The position numbers were made by a program, and so were the translations under genes. A model generated the notes under the pieces. It saw only the letters and a program-made list of their open reading frames with translations. It was not told where the DNA came from and did no database searches. A stretch of DNA of 7,055 bases from Oscillospiraceae bacterium (lineage in GTDB: Bacteria; Bacillota; Clostridia; Oscillospirales; Ruminococcaceae). How positions within the stretch are numbered: the stretch's first letter is position 1; each line of letters begins with the position of its first letter. Below, in pieces: positions 1-5,336 of the stretch. Location: assembly GCA_017544185.1 (NCBI GenBank), contig JAFYEQ010000046.1:1-7055 (forward strand), written 5' to 3'.

Positions 1-745
1 ATATGGCCGCCTGCATGAGCGAAGTACACGCCTCGGGCGTGAGCTGTGTATCCTCGAGATACTTTCTGTTACTGCCCCATATCTCAAGGCCTTTTTCTGC
101 CTCAGCTCTGCTGTGTTCGTCGGCGGATGCATGGAGATAGCTCTCCGCAAGATGCGCCAGCGCGTCTACAGCGGTGTTCACGACGAGCTTATGAGGGGCA
201 TACATAAGATATCTCCCGTCACAGAGAGACAGCTCCGGGTATATCTTGAAGGGTATAGATCCCTTTGTGCGCCTGTCATGATATGTCAGCACGGATACCG
301 GAGTCACCTCCGAACCGGTACCACAGGTGGTAGGCACGCATATCAAAGGCAGCCTCGGGTCGTAGTCCTCGAAGCCGTGTACCAGATGACAGGCGGTCTT
401 GTCGGGATGCGCTGCCATGAGCGCCACCGCCTTAGATGCGTCAAGAGGGGAGCCGCCGCCTATTCCTATAATGATATCCGCACCAAAGGAGATCGCAGCT
501 TTGGTCGCCTTCATAACGGTCTCTACAGAGGGATCTTCCTCCACCTCATCGAACACCTCATAGGCTATGCCGCAGCAGTCGAGCACCTCGGTCATATCAC
601 GCAGCGACCCGTTCAGCTTGGACGAACGAGCTCCTGTCACTATGAAAGCTCTGTTCTTGCCAAAGGCGGCTATCTCGTCACGATGGCGTGATATACAATC
701 ATCCTCGCAATAGAGCTTTGTAGGTATGTGCTGACATATATCCAT
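1..745 (-). CDS. Iron-containing alcohol dehydrogenase (group III), C-terminus cut by window edge
   Basis: This is the first ~248 residues of a group III, metal-dependent alcohol dehydrogenase. The family is usually about 380-390 residues and reduces aldehydes or oxidises alcohols with NAD(P)H in the cytosol. Visible landmarks are the dinucleotide-binding GGGSPLDASK at residues 96-105, PTTCGTGSEVT at 138-148, and DALAH at 194-198, whose Asp194 and His198 match the first two iron ligands. The two later ligand histidines lie outside the window. Two adjacent ATGs are possible. I prefer the one at 745 because the GAGGTG at 756-751 is 5 nt from it but only 2 nt from the ATG at 748. Either start overlaps the stop of the nitroreductase gene, so the two are probably translationally coupled and share its promoter. 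The substrate (ethanol, butanol, propanediol or other) cannot be told from this part. Confidence 0.9.
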   Translation of the reverse strand, partial: MDICQHIPTKLYCEDDCISRHRDEIAAFGKNRAFIVTGARSSKLNGSLRDMTEVLDCCGIAYEVFDEVEEDPSVETVMKATKAAISFGADIIIGIGGGSPLDASKAVALMAAHPDKTACHLVHGFEDYDPRLPLICVPTTCGTGSEVTPVSVLTYHDRRTKGSIPFKIYPELSLCDGRYLMYAPHKLVVNTAVDALAHLAESYLHASADEHSRAEAEKGLEIWGSNRKYLEDTQLTPEACTSLMQAAI

Positions 746-1401
746 CATCTCACCTCATGTCCCGACGCTGCTTCAAAGTTGTACTTCACTATTCCCAGAT
801 CTATCTTGGCAAAGGGTGCCTTGCCAGCGGTGATCACCGCTTCATCGCCGTCCAGCGATATGGTGAACTTCTGCTGATCCATAGCCGTGGGAGCATAGAG
901 CGCTCCTATAACGCCGTTCTTGAACCAGGTGGGCATATCCTCTTCCTTGACGGTACATATCTTATCCATGGGCTTGCTGCGGTGCTTGGTGCCCTGCTCA
1001 TCTGGCTCGCCCACGGCTATGATGCATATGATCTTCTCATCCTCAGCCAGCTCGGCCTTGCACTTGCCCTTGCTGTAGGTACCGCCGACCCAGCATGTGC
1101 CGAGCCCCAGCTCCTCCACCTTGAGCACCAGCTTCTGGCCCATATACCCGGCCTTCTCATCGGTGTCTTGGTCCTTTTTGCTGACCAGTGCGAAGTAGTT
1201 GTATGCGTTCTTGAACTTGCCATAGCGAGCAAGGAAAGTGTCGAAGCATTCCCTGTCGCCGCAGACCAGCCTTATGGATACCTCATCACAGCTGCATTCA
1301 GCTGCAAGAGCAGACAGCTTTGCACGCACCTCGTCGGACAGCGGTGCTTCCTTGAAGCGTCTGATGCTGTGTCTGTGCTTTATGGCTTCTTTTATTGTCA
1401 T
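745..1401 (-). CDS. Nitroreductase family protein, TM1586-like
   Basis: A 218-residue FMN-dependent nitroreductase-fold protein, expected to be cytosolic and to move electrons from NAD(P)H to an unknown acceptor. Seen in sequence: the N-terminal HSIRRF at residues 11-16, where the family has FMN phosphate-binding basic residues; GLGTCWVGG at 99-107; GEP at 131-133; and APTAMDQQKF at 170-179. The APTAMxQQ motif sits in the C-terminal half instead of near the N-terminus, which fits the duplicated/permuted TM1586 type (Pfam TM-nitroreductase group) better than classical NfsB enzymes. The frame stays open to a TTG at 1431 and has an ATG at 1410. I chose the ATG at 1401 because AAAGGA at 1416-1411 lies 8 nt before it. 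It is the first gene of a minus-strand operon with the iron alcohol dehydrogenase. The natural substrate is unknown; 'nitroreductase' is a family name. Confidence 0.88.
   Translation of the reverse strand: MTIKEAIKHRHSIRRFKEAPLSDEVRAKLSALAAECSCDEVSIRLVCGDRECFDTFLARYGKFKNAYNYFALVSKKDQDTDEKAGYMGQKLVLKVEELGLGTCWVGGTYSKGKCKAELAEDEKIICIIAVGEPDEQGTKHRSKPMDKICTVKEEDMPTWFKNGVIGALYAPTAMDQQKFTISLDGDEAVITAGKAPFAKIDLGIVKYNFEAASGHEVR
749..756 (-). promoter_or_regulatory. Ribosome binding site deciding the alcohol dehydrogenase start
   Basis: On the minus strand GAGGTGAG ends just before ATGATG. The spacing is 2 nt to the first ATG (748) and 5 nt to the second (745), so the second is the better start. The element lies inside the last codons of the nitroreductase gene. 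Confidence 0.6.
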
Positions 1402-1451
1402 GAAGGTCATCCTTTCGTGTATGTAAAACAATAGGACTGTCGTCTATATAC

Positions 1452-1480
1452 ATTTTACATCATTTCTATCCAAATGTCAA
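1452..1480 (-). promoter_or_regulatory. Sigma-A promoter for the nitroreductase/alcohol dehydrogenase operon
   Basis: The minus strand shows TTGACA at 1480-1475, a 17-nt spacer, and TAAAAT at 1457-1452 (one mismatch to TATAAT). The predicted start of transcription is near 1446, giving a leader of about 45 nt before the ATG at 1401. It is back to back with the plus-strand promoter at 1570-1598, so regulators bound in the ~90 bp between them could affect both directions. Confidence 0.75.
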
Positions 1481-1569
1481 TATTATGATCTATATATCTG
1501 TTCATATGGCATAATATCATGTGTGATCCGAGAAAAAATAAAAATATATCGTTTTTCGATAAAAAAGTA

Positions 1570-1598
1570 TTGACAAACAGTTTTGATCGTGATATAAT
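1570..1598 (+). promoter_or_regulatory. Consensus sigma-A promoter for the DUF2975/HTH/DUF4173 operon
   Basis: TTGACA at 1570-1575, a 17-nt spacer, and TATAAT at 1593-1598 preceded by TG at 1590-1591 (extended -10). All twelve hexamer bases match consensus. Adenine-rich tracts at 1531-1566 just upstream could act as an UP-type element. Transcription should start near 1605, leaving only about 17 nt of leader before the ATG at 1622. A promoter this strong for a regulator operon suggests that it is normally held down by a repressor, possibly the operon's own HTH protein (inference). Confidence 0.85.
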
Positions 1599-1621
1599 GT
1601 CATCGTAAGTAGGAGAACACC

Positions 1622-2065
1622 ATGAAAAACGATCGATCGATATGGTTCACATCTCTCGCAATAAAGGCAGCACTTGTGCTGTGCGTCATCTCTCTGTTCG
1701 TCATGCCCTATGCGGCAAGGATCTACAGAGACCTGTCCATACAGGACGGTGACGTGACAGTACCGCTGCTCATCACATTCTACAGCTGTGCGGCAGTAGG
1801 TATATACATACTCATCACACTCGACCGTCTGGTGTACAACATCAAGAAGGGAGAGGTGTTCATCGAGGGCAATGTCAAGCTCCTGCGCGGTCTGTCCTAT
1901 TCATGCTTCATCATAGCATTCATAACGCTCATATTCGCACATTTCAGGTTCCTCTCGTTCATCGTGACTTTCTCGGCCTGCTTCTTCGGGCTGATACTGC
2001 GTGTGATCAAGAACTGCTTCACTGAGGCTGTAGCTCTTCGAGAGGAAAACGATCAGACCATATGA
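1622..2065 (+). CDS. DUF2975 family integral membrane protein
   Basis: A 147-residue protein with four hydrophobic segments at about residues 11-30, 47-67, 89-106 and 109-128, placing it in the cytoplasmic membrane. Between the second and third segments is LDRLVYNIKKGEVFIEGNVKLLRGL (residues 67-91, shown here only to locate it by its ends: LDRL and LRGL), the charged loop with Gly-Glu-x-Phe and an N..LR pattern typical of DUF2975. AGGAG at 1611-1615 sits 6 nt before the ATG. The gene's last bases (2062-2065, ATGA) precede the start of a small Cro/C1-type regulator by 8 nt. DUF2975 genes next to YozG-like regulators are a recurring pair in Firmicutes (from memory: yoaS/yozG in Bacillus subtilis). 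The molecular role of DUF2975 is not known; a role in sensing, or in controlling the partner regulator at the membrane, is inference. Confidence 0.85.
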   Translation: MKNDRSIWFTSLAIKAALVLCVISLFVMPYAARIYRDLSIQDGDVTVPLLITFYSCAAVGIYILITLDRLVYNIKKGEVFIEGNVKLLRGLSYSCFIIAFITLIFAHFRFLSFIVTFSACFFGLILRVIKNCFTEAVALREENDQTI

Positions 2066-2069
2066 GGTG
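2064..2069 (+). promoter_or_regulatory. Ribosome binding site deciding the HTH gene start
   Basis: GAGGTG overlaps the stop codon of the DUF2975 gene and lies 4 nt before ATG 2074. It is inside the coding frame that would start at ATG 2062, so 2074 is the supported start. Confidence 0.6.
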
Positions 2070-2073
2070 CGGT

Positions 2074-2286
2074 ATGATAATAGTCAATCTGGATGTCATG
2101 ATGGCCAAACGCAAGATAGGTCTGGGTGAGCTTGCGGACAAGGTCGGCATAACACAAGCAAATCTGTCTATACTCAAAAACAGCAAGGCCAAGGCTGTAC
2201 GCTTCACCACCCTCGACAAGCTCTGCGAGGTACTGGAGTGCCAGCCCGGGGATCTGCTCGAATACACGGAGGACAGCCATGAATGA
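2074..2286 (+). CDS. Small Cro/C1-type (XRE) DNA-binding regulator, YozG-like
   Basis: A 70-residue protein that is almost entirely one helix-turn-helix domain. It opens with MIIVNLDVMMAKRK, a signature start of the YozG-like group. The HTH covers about residues 17-36, with LGELADKVGIT as first helix and turn and QANLSILKN as recognition helix. It closes with the conserved CQPGDLLEY at 56-64. An upstream in-frame ATG at 2062 would add four residues but has no suitable binding site and overlaps the previous gene; 2074 gives the family's usual N-terminus. The 3' end overlaps the next gene by 8 nt. No dimerisation or ligand domain is present, so any signal must come from partners, plausibly the two membrane proteins encoded on either side (inference). 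Autoregulation is likely by analogy with the family, not shown. Confidence 0.9.
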   Translation: MIIVNLDVMMAKRKIGLGELADKVGITQANLSILKNSKAKAVRFTTLDKLCEVLECQPGDLLEYTEDSHE

Positions 2287-3715
2287 AGATATGAACGGCA
2301 GCTATATGCCCGGTAACGTACCGGGTGCTGTACAGGGAAATATGCCCGACACTGTACCGAATGGTCCTATGCCAGGAGCATACGGCAATGTACCGCCCTA
2401 TGGTCCTATGCCCACATACATACCAAAGATAATACCCAAGGAGTATACCAAGCGTGAGACCATATTCGCCTTCATCGCGGCAGTGATCGGATATCTTGCT
2501 GTAAGATGCGCAGCTGTGCCGTTCCTGAACGGCGAAGGAATAGGACTGGGCGCATCGCTCATAGTGATGCTTTGCATAGTATGGTCCTGCGTATACACTC
2601 ACAAGCGGGACAGTCTCCATATCCTTCGTATGGCTGTAGCATCATGCTTCGCAGTGAATGCAGGGATATGCTCCATGTGGCTGATACAGGGTCTGGATGT
2701 CATATTCGCCATGATGATACTGTTCTATGACCGCTTCGCCGTATCCCACGACAGCGTGAGACGCATCAGACGTACATTCTTCTCGGATCTGTTCACTGCA
2801 TGGTGTATCTCGCCCGTAAGGTCTATGGGGGATATGCCAAGAGCAATACGCTGGGGCACAAGAGGACGCATGGGTACAGGTGCCAAGAACCTGATCATAG
2901 GTCTGTTCATCGCTCTGCCCTCCACGATCGTAGTCGCTCTGCTCCTCTCGAGCGCGGATGACGGCTTTGCTGCTATCATGGAGGATCTGTTCGACAACGC
3001 CTTCGTAAGGATACTTACCACCGTGTTCTACATAGCCATAGGGATACCCGCGGCCATGTATCTCTTCGGCGCGTCCTACTCAGCATCACACCGTGAGGAT
3101 GCATATGAGGAAAAGGACCTGATAGGGGAGAGCGGAAGGATCATACCCGCTGCTGCAGGCGTAGTCTCCGCTGTGCCTCTCTGCGTGATGTACGTCATAT
3201 TCTTCTGCTCCCAGCTGTCACACTATATGTCGTCGTTCATCAACGTGCTCCCCACCGGAGAGACCTATGCGGCATATGCAAGACAGGGCTTCTTTGAGCT
3301 TTGCTTCGTGGCGCTGATAGACCTGGCAGTGATCGTAGTGCTCGATATTTTCTGCACTCACAAGGAAGGAAAGAAGACCGTAGGGGTACGCGCCATTACC
3401 GTAGTACTGTGCGTGTTCACGCTGATGCTCATAGCGACAGCTCTGGCGAAGATGGCAATGTATATCCGTGTATACGGGCTCACACAGCTGAGGACCTATA
3501 CCTCCTGGTGTATGATACTGCTGGCGTTGATATTCATTATAATAGCCGTACACGTCTTCAACGACAGGTCCAATGCTCCCCGTGCGATAGCTGTGGTATT
3601 CACGGTGATGTTCGCTGCACTCAGCTTCTCCAATACCGATGCGCTCATAGCAAGATATGATATGGACCGCTATCTTGACGGGTCGCTGCCTTATTTCAAC
3701 ATAACGGATATGTAG
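2279..3715 (+). CDS. DUF4173/DUF4153-like polytopic membrane protein, apparently cut short by a TAG codon
   Basis: A 478-residue protein. Residues 1-50 form a hydrophilic tail rich in Pro, Gly, Met and Asn with two GPMP copies. The rest has about ten membrane segments (near 60-80, 85-106, 115-135, 138-152, 204-224, 242-262, 288-312, 338-359, 369-393, 406-425 and 434-450). Motifs fitting DUF4173 are SSADDGF at 224-230, YARQGFFEL at 333-341, YGLTQLRTYTSW at 399-410 and NTDALIARYDMDRYL at 452-466. GGAGG at 2268-2272 is 6 nt before the ATG, and the start overlaps the HTH gene by 8 nt. The family normally continues past the (N)xDxxIAxYNxDRYL motif with a short soluble tail. Here TAG at 3713-3715 intervenes and the same frame goes on for 55 codons (see the next entry). 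Function is unknown for the family. Whether the 478-residue form works cannot be judged from the sequence. Confidence 0.85.
   Translation: MNEDMNGSYMPGNVPGAVQGNMPDTVPNGPMPGAYGNVPPYGPMPTYIPKIIPKEYTKRETIFAFIAAVIGYLAVRCAAVPFLNGEGIGLGASLIVMLCIVWSCVYTHKRDSLHILRMAVASCFAVNAGICSMWLIQGLDVIFAMMILFYDRFAVSHDSVRRIRRTFFSDLFTAWCISPVRSMGDMPRAIRWGTRGRMGTGAKNLIIGLFIALPSTIVVALLLSSADDGFAAIMEDLFDNAFVRILTTVFYIAIGIPAAMYLFGASYSASHREDAYEEKDLIGESGRIIPAAAGVVSAVPLCVMYVIFFCSQLSHYMSSFINVLPTGETYAAYARQGFFELCFVALIDLAVIVVLDIFCTHKEGKKTVGVRAITVVLCVFTLMLIATALAKMAMYIRVYGLTQLRTYTSWCMILLALIFIIIAVHVFNDRSNAPRAIAVVFTVMFAALSFSNTDALIARYDMDRYLDGSLPYFNITDM
2361..2412 (+). repeat. 13-nt direct repeat encoding GPMP in the membrane protein tail
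   Basis: ATGGTCCTATGCC occurs at 2361-2373 and again at 2400-2412, 39 nt (13 codons) apart and therefore in frame. Each copy encodes the Gly-Pro-Met-Pro of a low-complexity N-terminal tail, suggesting growth of the tail by short duplications. Confidence 0.7.
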
Positions 3716-3883
3716 AGCTTGTCATCCGGAGCTCATCCCGTGCTGAAGTCCTATTATGGGTCATTGTCGGAGGCTGATAGAGCAAAGCTCTGCAAGATCG
3801 TGAACAAAGAGCATATGTCTCACAACATACTTACCATCACCCTGAATGACGCTATCGCTGATGGACATACCATAAATGAATGA
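3716..3883 (+). pseudogene. Detached C-terminal remnant of the DUF4173-like protein after an in-frame TAG
   Basis: Directly after TAG 3713-3715 the reading frame stays open for 55 codons to TGA 3881-3883. It encodes SLSSGAHPVLKSYYGSLSEA and then a charged stretch ending HTINE. In DUF4173 proteins the segment following the ARYNxxRYL motif typically reads like 'D-x-x-Y-L-x-x-L-S-x-D-A-V-P-x-L', so 'TDM-stop-SLSSGAHPVL' aligns well with the stop replacing one residue, most simply Tyr (TAT/TAC to TAG). With the stop read through, the full protein would be 534 residues. GGAG at 3728-3731 lies 8 nt before an in-frame GTG at 3740, so independent restart is possible but unconvincing. Alternatives are a real nonsense mutation, a sequencing error, or suppression. 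Confidence 0.65.
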
Positions 3884-3956
3884 TAGGGTAGTAATATAGA
3901 GCTAACTAAAGTCTACAACTATAATATTATATTCATATTACGGAAACATATTATGC
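3884..3956. other. AT-rich spacer with no clear terminator
   Basis: This stretch follows the TGA of the membrane protein remnant and precedes the ferredoxin promoter. It is AT-rich and holds a 12-bp perfect palindrome, TATAATATTATA, at 3920-3931, too AT-rich and without a T-run to be a convincing terminator. No open frame or RNA gene is visible, so transcription from the upstream operon may read into the ferredoxin gene. Confidence 0.5.
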
Positions 3957-3984
3957 TTGAAGTATTCTATATAAGTGCTATAAT
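3957..3984 (+). promoter_or_regulatory. Extended -10 promoter for the ferredoxin gene
   Basis: TTGAAG at 3957-3962, a 16-nt spacer, and TATAAT at 3979-3984 preceded by TG at 3976-3977. The perfect extended -10 compensates for the weaker -35. The start of transcription is predicted around 3989-3992. Confidence 0.75.
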
Positions 3985-3991
3985 ATGCAGT

Positions 3992-4008
3992 GAAGTCGGT
4001 GTGACTTC
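3992..4008 (+). promoter_or_regulatory. Hairpin at the predicted 5' end of the ferredoxin mRNA
   Basis: GAAGTC (3992-3997), a 5-nt loop, then GACTTC (4003-4008) form a 6-bp stem. It begins 0-3 nt from the predicted transcription start and about 14 nt before the ribosome binding site, the position of known 5' stabilising stems in highly expressed mRNAs. There is no T-run after it, so it is not a terminator. A stabilising role is inference. Confidence 0.5.
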
Positions 4009-4033
4009 TCATGAATGAAAAGGAGGATCTGTT

Positions 4034-4204
4034 ATGGCATATGTTATCTCCGATGAGTGCATCTCCTGTGGCGCATGCGCAGGTGAGTGCCCCGTAGAGG
4101 CTATATCCGAGGGCGACGCAAAGTACGTTATCGATGCTGATACCTGCATCGAATGCGGTGCTTGTGCTGATGCCTGTCCCGTAGGAGCTCCCGCACAGGG
4201 CTGA
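4034..4204 (+). CDS. 2[4Fe-4S] ferredoxin, clostridial type
   Basis: A 56-residue soluble electron carrier, full length for the family. Two cluster motifs are complete: CISCGACAGECP at residues 9-20 and CIECGACADACP at 38-49, with cysteines 9, 12, 15, 19 and 38, 41, 44, 48. The two halves show the internal duplication characteristic of these proteins. In anaerobic fermenters such ferredoxins accept electrons from pyruvate:ferredoxin oxidoreductase and pass them to hydrogenases and other reductases; the partners here are inferred from the family. The ribosome binding site is very strong, AAAAGGAGGA around 4017-4027, with GGAGG 7 nt before the ATG. The gene stands alone, with its own promoter, a 5' hairpin and a strong terminator 15 nt after the stop, all of which fit high expression. 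Confidence 0.97.
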   Translation: MAYVISDECISCGACAGECPVEAISEGDAKYVIDADTCIECGACADACPVGAPAQG

Positions 4205-4219
4205 TGCTCATACAAGATG

Positions 4220-4246
4220 AAAGCGCACCTTCGAGGTGCGCTTTTT
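4220..4246 (+). terminator. Intrinsic terminator of the ferredoxin gene
   Basis: AAAGCGCACCT (4220-4230), a TCG loop (4231-4233) and AGGTGCGCTTT (4234-4244) make an uninterrupted 11-bp stem that runs into five Ts ending at 4246. On the minus strand only three Ts follow, so it should act mainly in the plus direction. Confidence 0.92.
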
Positions 4247-4389
4247 ATGTATATGTTACATTGGGATGTTACGAACGATATGTCTATATCAGCCTTATAC
4301 TGCGGCTTACACCGTTATCCATGGCGTGATATCATGAATATGCACAGATCAACGTACCATATTTCAGCAACTTATATTGTTGTGTGCTC
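4247..4389. other. Non-coding spacer between ferredoxin terminator and a plus-strand promoter
   Basis: No open frame with a start signal, no tRNA-like fold and no T-run hairpin is visible. It carries two direct copies of ATGTTAC (4253-4259 and 4266-4272); the inverted form, GTAACAT, occurs at 4398-4404 inside the spacer of the promoter that follows. A short inverted repeat, CAAC/GTTG, surrounds 4368-4382. None of these can be given a function from the sequence. Confidence 0.45.
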
Positions 4390-4418
4390 TTGACAAAGTA
4401 ACATATCTATGATACAAT
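4390..4418 (+). promoter_or_regulatory. Near-consensus promoter pointing into the tpiA 3' end (antisense)
   Basis: TTGACA at 4390-4395, a 17-nt spacer, and TACAAT at 4413-4418 preceded by TG at 4410-4411 (extended -10). It is as good as the promoters of the genes here, yet the only thing downstream on the plus strand is the tpiA terminator hairpin and then the antisense strand of tpiA. The predicted start near 4424-4426 puts the hairpin at 4427-4459 at the very 5' end of any transcript. Whether it is active is unknown. Confidence 0.6.
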
Positions 4419-4426
4419 AAAGAAAA

Positions 4427-4459
4427 CGGCATATCCTCAGACGAGCCTTGGATATGCCG
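4427..4459 (-). terminator. Intrinsic terminator of tpiA
   Basis: CGGCATATCC at 4427-4436 and GGATATGCCG at 4450-4459 form a perfect 10-bp stem with a 13-nt loop. On the minus strand the stem is followed by TTTTCTTT, and it lies 15 nt beyond the tpiA stop. The plus strand has no T-run after it, so it terminates in the minus direction only. Confidence 0.85.
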
Positions 4460-4474
4460 CATAGTGATCTTCTA

Positions 4475-5251
4475 TCAGCCGTTCACTGCAGCCTGTACGA
4501 TAACGTTGAAGTCGTCAGCCTTGAGAGAAGCGCCGCCGATAAGTCCGCCGTCTACGTTGGGCTTAGCAAGGAGCTCTGCACAGTTCTTTGCGTTCATGGA
4601 GCCACCGTACTGTATGGTAACAGCATCAGCAGTTGCCTGATCGTAGAGAGAAGCGATGGTAGCGCGGATGAATGCACATACCTCTTCAGCCTGATCTGCG
4701 GTAGCGGTCTTGCCCGTACCGATAGCCCATACAGGCTCGTAAGCTATGACGGTCTTCTTAACGTCCTCAGCGGTAAGGCCTGCAAGGTCGAGCTTGATCT
4801 GCTTGCCTACGATCTCACTGGTGATGCCTGCCTCACGCTCAGCGAGCATCTCGCCTACGCATACGATGGGGAGCAGACCTGCTGCGAGAGCAGCCTTGGT
4901 GCGCTTATTTACGGTCTCGTCGGTCTCTGCGAAGTACTGTCTGCGCTCGGAGTGACCGATGACTACATAGGTGACGCCTATCTCAGTGAGCATATCAGCA
5001 GAGATCTCGCCGGTGAAAGCGCCGCTCTTCTCATAGTGTACGTTCTCTGCACCGATCTTGATATTAGAGCCTGCGGTAGCGTTTACTGCGGTCTCAAGGT
5101 TCGTGAAGGGGACACATGCCACTACCTCCACCTTGCCGTCAGCATTGGCTACGAGGGGCTTGATAGCCTCAAGGAGCTCCTTAGCCTCGGGACGTGTCTT
5201 GTTCATCTTCCAGTTGCCGGCGATGATCGCCTTTCTGAGAGCTTTGTTCAT
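4475..5251 (-). CDS. tpiA: Triosephosphate isomerase
   Basis: Interconverts dihydroxyacetone phosphate and glyceraldehyde 3-phosphate in glycolysis and gluconeogenesis; a cytosolic TIM-barrel homodimer. At 258 residues it has normal length and all active-site landmarks: GNWKMN with Asn13 and Lys15, the electrophilic His100 in GHSERR, the catalytic base Glu172 in AYEPVWAIGTGKTA (the mobile lid loop follows it), YGGS at 215-218, and the phosphate-binding IGGASL at 238-243. AAGGA at 5264-5260 is 8 nt before the ATG. In many Clostridia tpiA sits in a gap-pgk-tpi-gpm cluster. Here its upstream neighbours are two unrecognised genes and it has a promoter of its own immediately after the preceding stop codon. 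With no terminator in between, read-through from the upstream genes is also likely. Confidence 0.98.
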   Translation of the reverse strand: MNKALRKAIIAGNWKMNKTRPEAKELLEAIKPLVANADGKVEVVACVPFTNLETAVNATAGSNIKIGAENVHYEKSGAFTGEISADMLTEIGVTYVVIGHSERRQYFAETDETVNKRTKAALAAGLLPIVCVGEMLAEREAGITSEIVGKQIKLDLAGLTAEDVKKTVIAYEPVWAIGTGKTATADQAEEVCAFIRATIASLYDQATADAVTIQYGGSMNAKNCAELLAKPNVDGGLIGGASLKADDFNVIVQAAVNG

Positions 5252-5301
5252 ATATATCTTCCTTTCGTATGAGCTGCAGCATTTGAGCTGTCATCCTGTA
5301 T

Positions 5302-5330
5302 ATTGTACCACATCCGCAGATAAATGTCAA
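5302..5330 (-). promoter_or_regulatory. Extended -10 promoter for tpiA
   Basis: The minus strand has TTGACA at 5330-5325, a 17-nt spacer and TACAAT at 5307-5302 preceded by TGG (extended -10). The -35 begins only 6 nt after the stop codon of the preceding gene. Transcription should start near 5295, giving a leader of about 43 nt. Confidence 0.82.
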
Positions 5331-5336
5331 TACCAT

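Noticed and set aside
113..691. A 192-codon plus-strand open frame at the left end
   Set aside because: It is antisense to the alcohol dehydrogenase, whose NAD- and iron-binding motifs are intact; the plus frame has no start signal.
757..1434. A 225-codon plus-strand open frame opposite the nitroreductase
   Set aside because: It is antisense to a gene with clear FMN-binding motifs, a good ribosome binding site and a promoter; the plus-strand frame has none of these.
3740..3883. Independent 47-codon gene starting at GTG 3740 after GGAG 3728-3731
   Set aside because: Its frame is exactly that of the interrupted membrane protein and its sequence fits that family's tail, so a remnant is the simpler reading.
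3920..3931. Palindrome TATAATATTATA as terminator or operator
   Set aside because: It is pure A/T, has no loop or T-run, and such palindromes arise easily in AT-rich spacers; kept only as a note.
4260..4380. Possible RNA gene or riboswitch in the spacer after the ferredoxin terminator
   Set aside because: I found no cloverleaf, no conserved riboswitch core and no terminator-type hairpin; it does not precede a gene in the right direction.
4448..5272. A 274-codon plus-strand open frame covering tpiA, downstream of the 4390-4418 promoter
   Set aside because: It starts at a TTG without a ribosome binding site, its protein has no recognisable features, and it is the complement of a perfectly conserved tpiA. 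Codon bias of tpiA explains the long open frame.
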